Origin: Hyphomicrobiales bacterium
Lineage (GTDB): Bacteria > Pseudomonadota > Alphaproteobacteria > Rhizobiales > CAJQND01
Reading direction: 5' to 3'
Assembly: GCA_028285595.1 (NCBI GenBank)
Contig: JANQOW010000070.1
Coordinates: 19,259 to 83,258, forward strand
DNA length: 64,000 nt
Program-made: the position numbers and the translations under genes
Shown here: positions 17,120 to 25,314 of the stretch, piece by piece
Numbering within the stretch: position 1 is the stretch's first letter
Layout: each line of letters opens with the position of its first letter
Notes under the pieces: generated by a model
Seen by the model: only the letters and a program-made list of their open reading frames with translations
Told to the model about the DNA's origin: nothing
The model's database searches: none

Positions 17120-19130
17120 CGCTTTGACCTTCCGCCGTTTGTCCGCCAGCCAGTAGTCTTGGAACAATCACCACAGCGGCCATCACGAGACCGGCAATCT
17201 CCCAAATGTATCCGGCTATACCCAGGACGGGTTGATTTGGCGGGATCAGAATGAACGCCGCCGCAAGCAACATCATCAGGCGGTGTGTCCCCTTCACGGA
17301 ACCGCGATACCAACCTTCAATTGCAATAGAGAGCACCCACAGGCCTGCAAGCACGAGAACGCCTGAGAAAACCGTAAGCCATAAGGGACCTACAAACAGC
17401 AGAGCAGGATTGTAGACGAAGACCAATGGAACGAGATACTTGGCGATGCCGACCCGCGTCGACTCAATTGCCGTGGCCATGGGCGGTGTCTTCGCAATCG
17501 CTGCACCGGCAAACGAGGCAAGGGCCACCGGTGGTGTGATCGTTGAGACAACACCGAAGTAAAACGCAAACATATGGGCCGCAATCGGCTCCACACCGAT
17601 CTTGACCAGCGCCGGCACGATAAGCGCGGCAACCGTTATGTAAACCGCCGTTGTCGTGATGCCCATCCCAAGGATGATTGCGGACACGCCGGTCAAGCCA
17701 AGGAGGATCAGCAGATTGCCCCCGGAAAGATCAATAACCGATTGGGTGAACTTCAAGCCCAGCCCCGAAACGAAGACGGACCCAATGATCAATCCAGCGC
17801 AGGCACAGGCAATGGTTACCGGCATAGTGGCCCTGATCCCCGCCTCTAACGCGGCCACGAGATCCACCGGGCTCATGCGGGTGCCCTTATTGATGAAGCT
17901 CAAGCAGAAGAGGGAAACCAGGCCCCAGAATGCGGACTTCATCGGCGTGTAACCGGCCATCAAGAAATAGACAAGCACGCCCAGAGCGATCAGCAGATGC
18001 CATCCCCCGCGCAGCACCCGGCCAGCTTGCGGAAGGCGGGATCTCTCAATCTGCCCAATGCCGTTCTTTTCAGCTTCCAGGTGGACCATGAAATAGACGG
18101 TCGCAAAGTAGAGAAAGGCCGGTATCGCCGCGGCGACAATGATGTTGGTGTAGGCGGTGGTGAGAAACTCCGCCATGATGAAAGCCGCCGCGCCCATGAT
18201 CGGCGGTGTGATTTGACCGCCGGACGACGCACAGGCTTCCACCGCGGCAGCAAACTTTGCGCGGTATCCCAAGTTCTTCATCAGCGGTATGGTGAAGGAT
18301 CCGGTGGTGACCACATTGGCCACGGCTGAACCGGACACGGTGCCCATAAATCCGCTGGCAACCACGGAAGCCTTCGCCGGTCCGCCGGTCCTGTGTCCCG
18401 TAAGGGCCACCGCAAGATCGATGAAGAAGCGTCCCGCACCGGACCGGATGAGAAGCGCGCCAAATATGATAAAGAGCACGATGTAGGTCGAGCATACGTG
18501 CAACGGGATGCCGAACAGTCCGTCACTGCTCATGAACAGCACATCGATAAACTTGCCGAAGCGCACAGGCGGTCCGTAGAAGAAGCCGAAGAAGTGATTG
18601 GCATAAAGCGAGTGGATCACAAAGAAGCCGGTGATGAGCACCATGGCCCAGCCCACGGCCCGCCGGGTTGCCTCCAAAACCAGGCCGATAAGGATGCCGC
18701 CAATGATAAGGTCGGGCAGCTCCTTCTCGCCGTACCTCAGATGAAATGCTTCGATGTCCCAGATGGTCCAAAGCTGGATGAAGATTATGAGACCAACAAT
18801 CACCAGATCTACGGCAAAACCGAACAGGCGCAGCGCGTTACCGGGGCTGCCTTCCACAAACACTGGGTCGCGCACCGACTTGCGGAAGAGCGGAAATGAG
18901 AAGAACGCCAAAATCAGCATTCCGGACAAGTGGACGGAGCGGAAGGATCGACCCTCCGGCGTGCCGAACGCGGCCACGTAAATGTGGAACAGGGCAAGCC
19001 CGAGCGCAATCACCGTGCAGCACAGCAGAACGCCATAGGTGATGGCGGACACGCGGCCCACCAGCAGGCGCTCCAAATAGCCGAGCTCCTGCTTTTCTTC
19101 ATAAATTATCTGGGTTTCAGCAACGCTCAT
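17112..19130 (-). CDS. TRAP transporter fused permease (4TM-12TM, DctQM type)
   Basis: A 672-aa inner-membrane protein combining the small DctQ and large DctM domains, as is usual for TAXI-type TRAP systems. Roughly 18 hydrophobic helices are visible. The DctM half has GTVSGSAVANVVTTGSFTIP, GGQITPPIMGAAAFIMAEF, GLIIGSVFVSGLGL and PPVALASFAGAAIAKT, the family's ion and substrate helices. Transport is secondary, driven by the Na+ gradient. ATG 19130 (MSVAETQI) is preferred over the upstream in-frame start. It lies 85 bases after the binding-protein gene. C-terminal helices run into the overlapping small gene. Confidence 0.92.
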   Translation of the reverse strand: MSVAETQIIYEEKQELGYLERLLVGRVSAITYGVLLCCTVIALGLALFHIYVAAFGTPEGRSFRSVHLSGMLILAFFSFPLFRKSVRDPVFVEGSPGNALRLFGFAVDLVIVGLIIFIQLWTIWDIEAFHLRYGEKELPDLIIGGILIGLVLEATRRAVGWAMVLITGFFVIHSLYANHFFGFFYGPPVRFGKFIDVLFMSSDGLFGIPLHVCSTYIVLFIIFGALLIRSGAGRFFIDLAVALTGHRTGGPAKASVVASGFMGTVSGSAVANVVTTGSFTIPLMKNLGYRAKFAAAVEACASSGGQITPPIMGAAAFIMAEFLTTAYTNIIVAAAIPAFLYFATVYFMVHLEAEKNGIGQIERSRLPQAGRVLRGGWHLLIALGVLVYFLMAGYTPMKSAFWGLVSLFCLSFINKGTRMSPVDLVAALEAGIRATMPVTIACACAGLIIGSVFVSGLGLKFTQSVIDLSGGNLLILLGLTGVSAIILGMGITTTAVYITVAALIVPALVKIGVEPIAAHMFAFYFGVVSTITPPVALASFAGAAIAKTPPMATAIESTRVGIAKYLVPLVFVYNPALLFVGPLWLTVFSGVLVLAGLWVLSIAIEGWYRGSVKGTHRLMMLLAAAFILIPPNQPVLGIAGYIWEIAGLVMAAVVIVPRLLAGGQTAEGQSDA

Positions 19131-19215
19131 GGGCCGCCCGGGTGCGATAACACAAAGACCGGTGGTGCACGCTGCCAGGCAGCGTGCAGCCACTTAACGT
19201 TCAATACTGCTGGTC

Positions 19216-20181
19216 TTAGCTGTTGCCGCTGACCCCGAGCTCTTTGTAACACTTGGCCGCACCGGGATGCACCGGAATCGCCGCACCTGCCAACGCGTCT
19301 TCAAGCTTCACACGCTTCCAGATGCTCTTAACTTCGGCAAACGTGGCGTGGTTTTCCCAGAACGTCTTGCACATATTGTAGACGAGCTCTTCGGGAAGGT
19401 CTTTGTGCACCACCATATTGGTGACGATCCCGAGGGTGTGGAGATCCTCGTCAATGCTCTTGTAGACACCCTTTGGCATCTTGCCGGGGATAAACCCGGG
19501 GTTGGCTTCAAGGATTGAGTCCAGCTTGTCCTTCGGAAGACCGATAAAGCGGATACCAGGGCTATGTTCCAGCTCGATGAACGAGGCCTGGGGCATGGAC
19601 GTGGCCGCCATAAACACTTCAATGTGCTTATCCTTCATAAGGGCAACCGACTCTGTATAGCTCACGTGATGAACGGTGCCGCCATTGGCCTTAATGTCTT
19701 GGAAGCTTATGCCATAAGCCTTCAGAATGGATTCCGCGAACGCGGTGCCGGTCCATTTGGCTTTGCCGGGGCTGATATTGGCCGCCTTCATATCCTCGAA
19801 AGTCTTGATTGAGGAATCCGACCGCACGGCCACCTGGAACATCGCCGGGTAAAGCGTTGCAAAGTGGCGCACGTCTGGTTGTGCTTTCTTGAACTTGCCC
19901 TTGCCCGAAAAGCCGTTGAATGCGGTGTGGGCGTATGACCACCCGATTTCAGCATCCCCGCCGTTCACCGACAGAATGTTTGAAATTCCCCCACCCGATG
20001 TGTTCGAGGTGGTGATGCCATCAATCTTCTCATCAAAGACTTGCATGATCTTGGCGCCGAGCGGATACCAGGATCCTCCAGAGGGACCGGAGACCATCCT
20101 GAGGAATTGATCAGCTGAGGCCGATTGTGTGCCCAAACCCAAAGCCAGTGTGGCAGCTGCTGCCAATAGTCTGATTTTCAT
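19216..20181 (-). CDS. TAXI-family TRAP transporter substrate-binding protein
   Basis: A 321-aa periplasmic protein with a clean signal peptide (1-23, SASA-DQF). The TAXI signature VSGPSGGSWYPLGAKIMQ starts the mature domain, followed by TSNTSGGGISNILSVNGGDAEIGWSY, the two-lobed fold, and EVFMAATSMPQ. The ribosome site GGAGGAG is excellent. It precedes the fused permease and small membrane gene in one transcript. Ligands of TAXI proteins include glutamate-type and other carboxylates, but most are unknown, and nothing here fixes the ligand. The BCCT/betaine block lies across a 444-base divergent gap. Confidence 0.93.
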   Translation of the reverse strand: MKIRLLAAAATLALGLGTQSASADQFLRMVSGPSGGSWYPLGAKIMQVFDEKIDGITTSNTSGGGISNILSVNGGDAEIGWSYAHTAFNGFSGKGKFKKAQPDVRHFATLYPAMFQVAVRSDSSIKTFEDMKAANISPGKAKWTGTAFAESILKAYGISFQDIKANGGTVHHVSYTESVALMKDKHIEVFMAATSMPQASFIELEHSPGIRFIGLPKDKLDSILEANPGFIPGKMPKGVYKSIDEDLHTLGIVTNMVVHKDLPEELVYNMCKTFWENHATFAEVKSIWKRVKLEDALAGAAIPVHPGAAKCYKELGVSGNS

Positions 20182-20625
20182 GGTGTCTCCTCCTGTTGTT
20201 TTACGTATGGCCGCCAGAGTACAGGTTGGAGGTACAAAATCAACGGGGGCTGTTTCGCAGGTTCACGCCCGCCCCTTACTGATAGCCCGTCCGCTCGATC
20301 AAACCCGGCACACTGCCCCTAACTTGACCTCATTCCTTCAGTGTCAAGGGCGGCAAAACGCACGTCTCGACAGTCATTTTTCTACTTGATGTCATTGCAT
20401 GCAACAGAAGTGAAAATCATGATCTGGCTGTCAAAAAAATTTAAGATGGACGTCAAAATAACTAGTTAGAACAGAGCGATAGGGTGTTTTTGTGACAACT
20501 ATGACAATATTGTATAGGCGGGGTGACAAGCAGATTTTCCTCAGCTAAGCTGCCTCTTGTGAGATCGGGCTTCTGTCGATAGTCCGCCGAGGTTCCGGTG
20601 TCATCAGACGAAAGGGGACGCGGCT
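20182..20625. other. Divergent intergenic region between TAXI TRAP and BCCT genes
   Basis: No gene is evident in this 444-base stretch. It must carry the promoters of both transcripts. It contains a 10-bp palindrome TTGCATGCAA at 20395-20404 and several short GTCA/TGACA elements between 20390 and 20530, which might be regulator contacts. AT content rises towards the BCCT gene. Confidence 0.6.
20490..20518 (+). promoter_or_regulatory. Possible sigma-70 promoter for the BCCT operon
   Basis: TTGTGA (20490-20495) and TATAGG (20513-20518) are separated by 17 bases and each match consensus at four of six positions. The start would lie about 100 bases before the BCCT ATG. This is pattern matching only. 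Confidence 0.3.
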
Positions 20626-22179
20626 ATGTCTGATTCAAACGGCTCTGGATTATCCGTCAATACAGTATTTTTGGTCTCGATGGGCTTCTGCGTTGCGATC
20701 GGCGCATGGGGTCTCATTGATCCAGATAGCATGACCGGAACCATGCTTGGTTTCACCAACTACATGCTTAAGAGCGGCAGTTGGGCGTGGTTGTTCTTGT
20801 GCACCTGTTTCCTCTTTTTGACAGGGTACATGGCGTTCGGTCCGTACGGAAAAATCCGCCTTGGGGCCGACGATGAAGAGCCGGAGTTCTCCACCGCTTC
20901 CTGGATCGCCATGTTGTTCGCAGGCGGAATGGGATCGGGCCTGCTGCTGTGGGGCGCCGCAGAGCCTATGTACCACTATATCAGCCCGCCCGGAATGGAG
21001 GGTGGAACGCCGGCCGCGGCCCGCCAGGCCCTCGTGATCACCAATCTGCACTGGGGGCTTCATGCTTGGTCGATCTACGCCGTGTGCGCCTTGGTGATTG
21101 CTTACTTCACGTTCCGGCGCGGCGAATCTTCAATGATCTCGACCCCGATCAAGGCACTCTTCCCTGGCCAGACCGGCGAGAGCGTCGGAAAGATTGCTGA
21201 CATCCTGGCCGTACTGTCGGTGGTGTTTGGTCTGGCAGGTTCACTGGCCATGGGCACCTTGGGCGTGCGCTCCGGATCGTTCTATGCGTTCGGCACCTCG
21301 CAAACGGTAACCGCCTCCATGGTGATCCTGGTTATTCTGTTTGTCTGCTACATGCTGTCAGCCACCACTGGTGTGGACAAAGGCATCAAGATCCTCTCCA
21401 ACATCAACATGGTCATCGCCGTGCTGATCATGTTGCTGGTGCTTTTTGCAGGACCAACCCAGTACATCCTGGAAGCCTTCATCGACAGCATTGGCGCCTA
21501 CTTCAGCAGCATTTTCATAATGTCCTTCAAGCTCTTTCCCTTTGAAGGTCTAACGGGCTGGAGTGCGGGGTGGACCCTCACCTATCTGATTTGGTGGCTC
21601 GCTTGGGGTCCGTTTATCGGCATCTTCGTTGCGCGGATTTCGCGAGGTCGTACCATCAGAGAATTCTGCATCGGCGTCGTCATGGTCCCGACCCTGTTCT
21701 CCATGCTGTGGTTCGCAGTCTTTGGCGCGGCCGGGTTCTATATCGAGATACACGGTGGTGGCGGCCTGAAGGAGTTGATCTTCGAGGACGTGACAAAAGC
21801 TCTCTTCGGCTTCCTCAGCTACTTCCCGGCGGGCAACATCCTCAACGCCCTGGCGGTTGCGCTGATGTTCGTCTTCCTGGTGACGTCGGCCGATTCTGGC
21901 ACCTTCGTCCTGTCGATGATGACCACGGATGGAAATTTGAACCCGCCCGTCATGCAAAAGATGGTGTGGGGCTCGCTGATCGCCGCTCTTACGGCCGGCA
22001 CCCTCTTCTCAGGCTCGGTCACGGTGGCCAAAGCGATGGCCATTACAGGGGCCATACCGTTCTCGGTGATTGTGATGTTGCAGATAGTCGGTTTCTTGCG
22101 GGAGATCCGCAAGGAGCGTACGGACTTGCCCAAACCCATCGAGGCTCGCGGCGCTGCCGTAGGCCAGGCTGAATCTTGA
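20626..22179 (+). CDS. BCCT-family transporter (betaine/carnitine/choline type)
   Basis: A 517-aa inner-membrane secondary transporter with about twelve helices. Diagnostic segments are GGMGSGLLLWGAAEPMYHY (glycine-rich first repeat helix and cation site), NLHWGLHAWSIY, the aromatic-rich WTLTYLIWWLAWGPFIGIFVARISRGRT and FVFLVTSADSGTFVL. BCCT carriers take up quaternary ammonium compounds with Na+ or H+. The N- and C-terminal tails are short, which argues against the osmosensing type with a long C-terminus (BetP). It is followed 26 bases later by the dual-binding-domain lipoprotein and then uspA, all apparently one transcript. Confidence 0.93.
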   Translation: MSDSNGSGLSVNTVFLVSMGFCVAIGAWGLIDPDSMTGTMLGFTNYMLKSGSWAWLFLCTCFLFLTGYMAFGPYGKIRLGADDEEPEFSTASWIAMLFAGGMGSGLLLWGAAEPMYHYISPPGMEGGTPAAARQALVITNLHWGLHAWSIYAVCALVIAYFTFRRGESSMISTPIKALFPGQTGESVGKIADILAVLSVVFGLAGSLAMGTLGVRSGSFYAFGTSQTVTASMVILVILFVCYMLSATTGVDKGIKILSNINMVIAVLIMLLVLFAGPTQYILEAFIDSIGAYFSSIFIMSFKLFPFEGLTGWSAGWTLTYLIWWLAWGPFIGIFVARISRGRTIREFCIGVVMVPTLFSMLWFAVFGAAGFYIEIHGGGGLKELIFEDVTKALFGFLSYFPAGNILNALAVALMFVFLVTSADSGTFVLSMMTTDGNLNPPVMQKMVWGSLIAALTAGTLFSGSVTVAKAMAITGAIPFSVIVMLQIVGFLREIRKERTDLPKPIEARGAAVGQAES

Positions 22180-22205
22180 TCAACGGCAGAAAAGGAGAGC
22201 TGAAC

Positions 22206-24062
22206 ATGTTTAAACGCACACTCTTTGCTATCCTGGCCGTTGCGTTCCTCGCTGTAGGTTGCAGTGACGACAATCAGTCAGTGAAAATCGGCAGTAAGAA
22301 CTTTGGCGAAAGCAATGTTCTGTCGCACATGATGGCCATTCTGGCCAAAGAACAGGGCCTGAAGGTGGATGGTCCGGTTGAGTATGCGTCCACGCAAGCC
22401 ATTCTGGCGGCCCTTAAACAAGGCGATGTGGACGTTTATCCGGACTACAATGGTACAGGCCTGGTCATGCTTGGCCAGAACCCGATCTCCGATGGAGATA
22501 AAGCCACCGAACGCGTGAAGGCCTTGTATGAACCTTTGGGCCTGACGTGGCTGCCTCGCTTCGGTTTTGCCAATAATTACGGGCTTGCCATGCGGGCAGA
22601 TCGGGCCAAGGAGCTCGGTTTGAGCACGATGTCCGATCTGATTGCCCAAGCCGGTTCCTTGAAGCTTGGAATTGAAGACGATTTTCAGGGACGCCCGCTG
22701 GACGGCCTCACGCCGATGCTGAGCCGGTACGGCATGTCATTTGGCTCGGTTGAAGTTGTGAAGTTGGACGATCGTGCCAAGCTCTACGACATGTTGCTCG
22801 ATGGGAAGGTTGATGTGGCCGAGGTCTACACAACCGATGGCCAAATTCCTGATTTTGATCTGAAGATCTTGCAGGATGACTTGGGGTTCTTCCCGGTTTA
22901 TCAAGCCGCCCCGCTGGCCCGCGCAGATGCCCTGAGCAAACACGCAAACCTTGGCAACGCAATCAGTGCTCTGGCAGGCAAGATTGACGGAACCTTGATG
23001 CAAAAGCTCAATGCGCGCGTTGACGTTGAGGGCCGCTCGGCGGAAACCGTCGCGCGCAATGCGCTACTTGAGCTCGGGTTGATCAAAGGCGGCACTGTGA
23101 CCACGGATGAGCCGTTACAGGTCGCATCCACATCCTCGATCGCGGCCTCGGAGCTTGCCACCACGGCCCTGCGGGCGACCCGACGTGCGTTCCCCGGCCG
23201 CGAGGTGAAAGTGTCTACGGAGGGGAGCCCGCTGGGTAAACTGGCATCCGGCGAGGCCCGTCTGGCACTTGTTGGCGCCGATGAGTTCTTTGAGCTCACC
23301 GGAACCGTTCCGTCGCGCAACAACCAGTATGAAGCTGTGGCGGTGGCCGGTCAAAACGTCGTTCACCTAGTCGGGAAATCAAACCTGAAGAGCGGCGGCA
23401 ATCCGGATCTTGCGAATATCAAGACCATTGCCACCGGTCCGGAAGGATCGGACACAGCGCGCCTGGCCTCAATCCTCATTGACGGATTGGGCATGAAAGC
23501 GACACTGAAACCTGTTGAGGCCGGAACGCCTGAAGCGGTTATTGAAGCGCTCACCTCCGGACAGGCCGATGCTGCACTGGTTGTTGCCCCGCTCGGCAAC
23601 AAAGCCATCACGCAGATGATCGATGGTGTGTTGTTTGCCGTACTGCCGTTGGACGCCTGGAAGGAAGGGGCGAACTTGGTCCGCTTTCCGTTCTTGAGGG
23701 AAGTGCGGATACCGGCGAACACTTATCGGGTCCAAAGGTCTGCCATCGACACTTTAGGTGTCCAGGTCGTGCTCGCGGGGATGGCCCCGGTGACCGGGGA
23801 TGCCGTGGGTGATCAGGGACCAAGTTCGGTGCAAACGAGCATTCCGCCCATCCCGGCCTCCACAGTGAAAACGCTCGGCGATGCGATCCCAGGCTCGGTT
23901 AATGTCGATCCCACCCTTCAGCAGTCAGCCGCCTTAGCGCCGGCGCTGCCTCAACCACCGTCAGCAATCAATCCGGCTGCGGATATCTCGCTGCTGAACT
24001 TAGCGATTGTTTTGTTGTTCATCTGGCTGTTCTGGCTCTATAGCCGGCCTGAACGTACGTAA
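22206..24062 (+). CDS. Lipoprotein fusing OpuAC/OsmX-type and TAXI-type binding domains with a C-terminal membrane anchor
   Basis: A 618-aa envelope protein. Residues 1-19 form a lipoprotein signal (FLAVGC, lipid-modified Cys19). Residues about 25-290 match the OpuAC/QAT binding fold for compatible solutes: KIGSKNFGESNVLSHMMA, YASTQAILAALKQGDVDVYPDYNGTG and VAEVYTTDGQI. Residues about 300-530 look like a TAXI/NMT1 lobe pair: IATGPEGSDTARLASILID, EALTSGQADAALVVA, and RIPANTYRVQ followed by TLGVQVVL. A Pro-rich linker leads to one helix near the C-terminus (LNLAIVLLFIWLFWLY) and a short basic tail. AAAGGAGAG precedes ATG 22206. There is no ABC ATPase or permease here; the neighbours are a BCCT carrier and uspA. 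It may deliver or sense ligand for the BCCT (inference). Confidence 0.85.
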   Translation: MFKRTLFAILAVAFLAVGCSDDNQSVKIGSKNFGESNVLSHMMAILAKEQGLKVDGPVEYASTQAILAALKQGDVDVYPDYNGTGLVMLGQNPISDGDKATERVKALYEPLGLTWLPRFGFANNYGLAMRADRAKELGLSTMSDLIAQAGSLKLGIEDDFQGRPLDGLTPMLSRYGMSFGSVEVVKLDDRAKLYDMLLDGKVDVAEVYTTDGQIPDFDLKILQDDLGFFPVYQAAPLARADALSKHANLGNAISALAGKIDGTLMQKLNARVDVEGRSAETVARNALLELGLIKGGTVTTDEPLQVASTSSIAASELATTALRATRRAFPGREVKVSTEGSPLGKLASGEARLALVGADEFFELTGTVPSRNNQYEAVAVAGQNVVHLVGKSNLKSGGNPDLANIKTIATGPEGSDTARLASILIDGLGMKATLKPVEAGTPEAVIEALTSGQADAALVVAPLGNKAITQMIDGVLFAVLPLDAWKEGANLVRFPFLREVRIPANTYRVQRSAIDTLGVQVVLAGMAPVTGDAVGDQGPSSVQTSIPPIPASTVKTLGDAIPGSVNVDPTLQQSAALAPALPQPPSAINPAADISLLNLAIVLLFIWLFWLYSRPERT

Positions 24063-24081
24063 TTAAGAGGAGATCATCACC

Positions 24082-24537
24082 ATGGCTGGAAAGACATTAG
24101 TGCCAATCGATCTCAGTGATATGGAGACCTCATCGAAGGTTCTTGCGGCCGGGGTCAGCCACGCACGGCAAGATGGGAGCAGCCTTGTGATCATGTCAGT
24201 GGTTCCACACATGATCTCCGGGATTGACTATCGATATGCCATTCGCGGTGAAACCGGGGGGTCGGAGGAGTTTGACGCAAAGGCGATTGTGCAAGAGACG
24301 CTGGAGCGGCTCAACGAAGTGGTGAGCGACCATCTCCCGAACGACATGAAGGCGGAAACAATCGTGCGTCACGGTTCGGTGTACGAACGTATTCTTGAGG
24401 TTGCCGATGAGATTGAACCCGATCAGATTGTGATCGGCGCGCACCGTCCTCAGCTTTCCGACTACCTTCTGGGCCCCAACACGGCTCGGGTGGTTCGGCA
24501 TGCGAAGTGTTCGGTCAATGTGGTGCGCACGCAATAG
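24082..24537 (+). CDS. Universal stress protein (UspA family)
   Basis: A 151-aa cytosolic protein of the Usp alpha/beta fold: TLVPIDLSDMETSSK at the N-terminus, IVRHGSVYERILEVADEIEPDQIVIGAH in the middle, and LLGPNTARVVRHAKCSVNVVR at the C-terminus. The ATP-binding G-2X-G-9X-G-S/T motif is incomplete (second Gly replaced by Arg, final Ser/Thr by Pro-Asn), so nucleotide binding is uncertain. AGAGGAG lies upstream. It is 19 bases after the lipoprotein gene. In the ectoine TRAP system TeaABC, a Usp (TeaD) down-regulates transport; a similar role for the BCCT here is an inference. Confidence 0.9.
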   Translation: MAGKTLVPIDLSDMETSSKVLAAGVSHARQDGSSLVIMSVVPHMISGIDYRYAIRGETGGSEEFDAKAIVQETLERLNEVVSDHLPNDMKAETIVRHGSVYERILEVADEIEPDQIVIGAHRPQLSDYLLGPNTARVVRHAKCSVNVVRTQ

Positions 24538-24543
24538 CGGTCT

Positions 24544-25203
24544 TTAGGGAACAGAGCGCGCCCTCAGGATTGCGATGAACTGCTGTGTCTCACGTTCGGA
24601 TGGCTCGCGGCCGGTGAAACATCTGAGGTAATCGCCAATATATCCCATCCGGGTCTCAATGCTCTCACCCAACTCAAGGGCGTTGTAGCCGATCTGCATG
24701 AAGTACAGCACGCGTGCGCGTATGAACGCGTCCTGTTCGTCATAACCATGCCGTAAGTAGAGCTGCTTGACAGCTTCGACGCGCGTATCATCTGCAATGT
24801 CAACCTGCCGGCGGACCTCCTCGGAACGCCTTGCCCATTCACGGATGGCAAAGTCCAGCCGCGGCTCATAGAGGGTGCGGTCGACCCAACATTCAAAGAT
24901 ATGGATCACTCCCTCAAAGATCGAAGCTGACGGCAACCCGGCCTGCACGGTGATGGCTTGCGTATTCGTTTCGCGCCAGCGTTCAAGCAACGCCTCTAAC
25001 AACTCGGTGCGGTTCAGAAAATGCCAGTAGAAACTGGCGCGCGCCACGCCAAGCCTTTTGGCAAGCGTTAGAATTTTCACACTCTCAACCCCGTCAGCCA
25101 GCAACATCTCCTGCGCGGCCAGCAGCCAGTCGAGACGGGTTGCCTTGGTATGCGCAGGCGGGACTGCTTGTTCGTACGGTACATCGGTGAGCGGTTTTCC
25201 CAT
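24544..25203 (-). CDS. TetR/AcrR-family transcriptional regulator
   Basis: A 219-aa repressor-type protein. Residues about 22-70 form the helix-turn-helix domain (LDWLLAAQEMLLADGVESVKILTLAKRLGVARASFYWHFLNRTELLEALLERW), with the classic VARASFYWHF recognition helix; the C-terminal two-thirds is an all-helical ligand-binding domain. It converges on uspA with a 6-base gap and diverges from the flavoprotein gene at 25315. The 24-bp palindrome between them, beginning 16 bases before this ATG, is the obvious operator, suggesting autoregulation and control of the dehydrogenase. Confidence 0.92.
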   Translation of the reverse strand: MGKPLTDVPYEQAVPPAHTKATRLDWLLAAQEMLLADGVESVKILTLAKRLGVARASFYWHFLNRTELLEALLERWRETNTQAITVQAGLPSASIFEGVIHIFECWVDRTLYEPRLDFAIREWARRSEEVRRQVDIADDTRVEAVKQLYLRHGYDEQDAFIRARVLYFMQIGYNALELGESIETRMGYIGDYLRCFTGREPSERETQQFIAILRARSVP

Positions 25204-25219
25204 GAAGCTGCATTAATCA

Positions 25220-25243
25220 CGTCTAGACACATGTGTCTAGACG
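25220..25243. promoter_or_regulatory. 24-bp perfect palindromic operator, TetR/dehydrogenase
   Basis: CGTCTAGACACA is followed immediately by its exact reverse complement. Each arm contains the 8-bp self-complementary GTCTAGAC (25221-25228 and 25235-25242), so the site can be read as two sub-palindromes 14 bases apart, suited to one or two TetR dimers. It lies between the divergent starts at 25203 and 25315. Confidence 0.85.
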
Positions 25244-25314
25244 CATTATGGAAGCGAGATTAAACATGCGTCACAAGAGCTGCGGCTCCACCACCGGGCA
25301 GAGGAGATGTGCCG

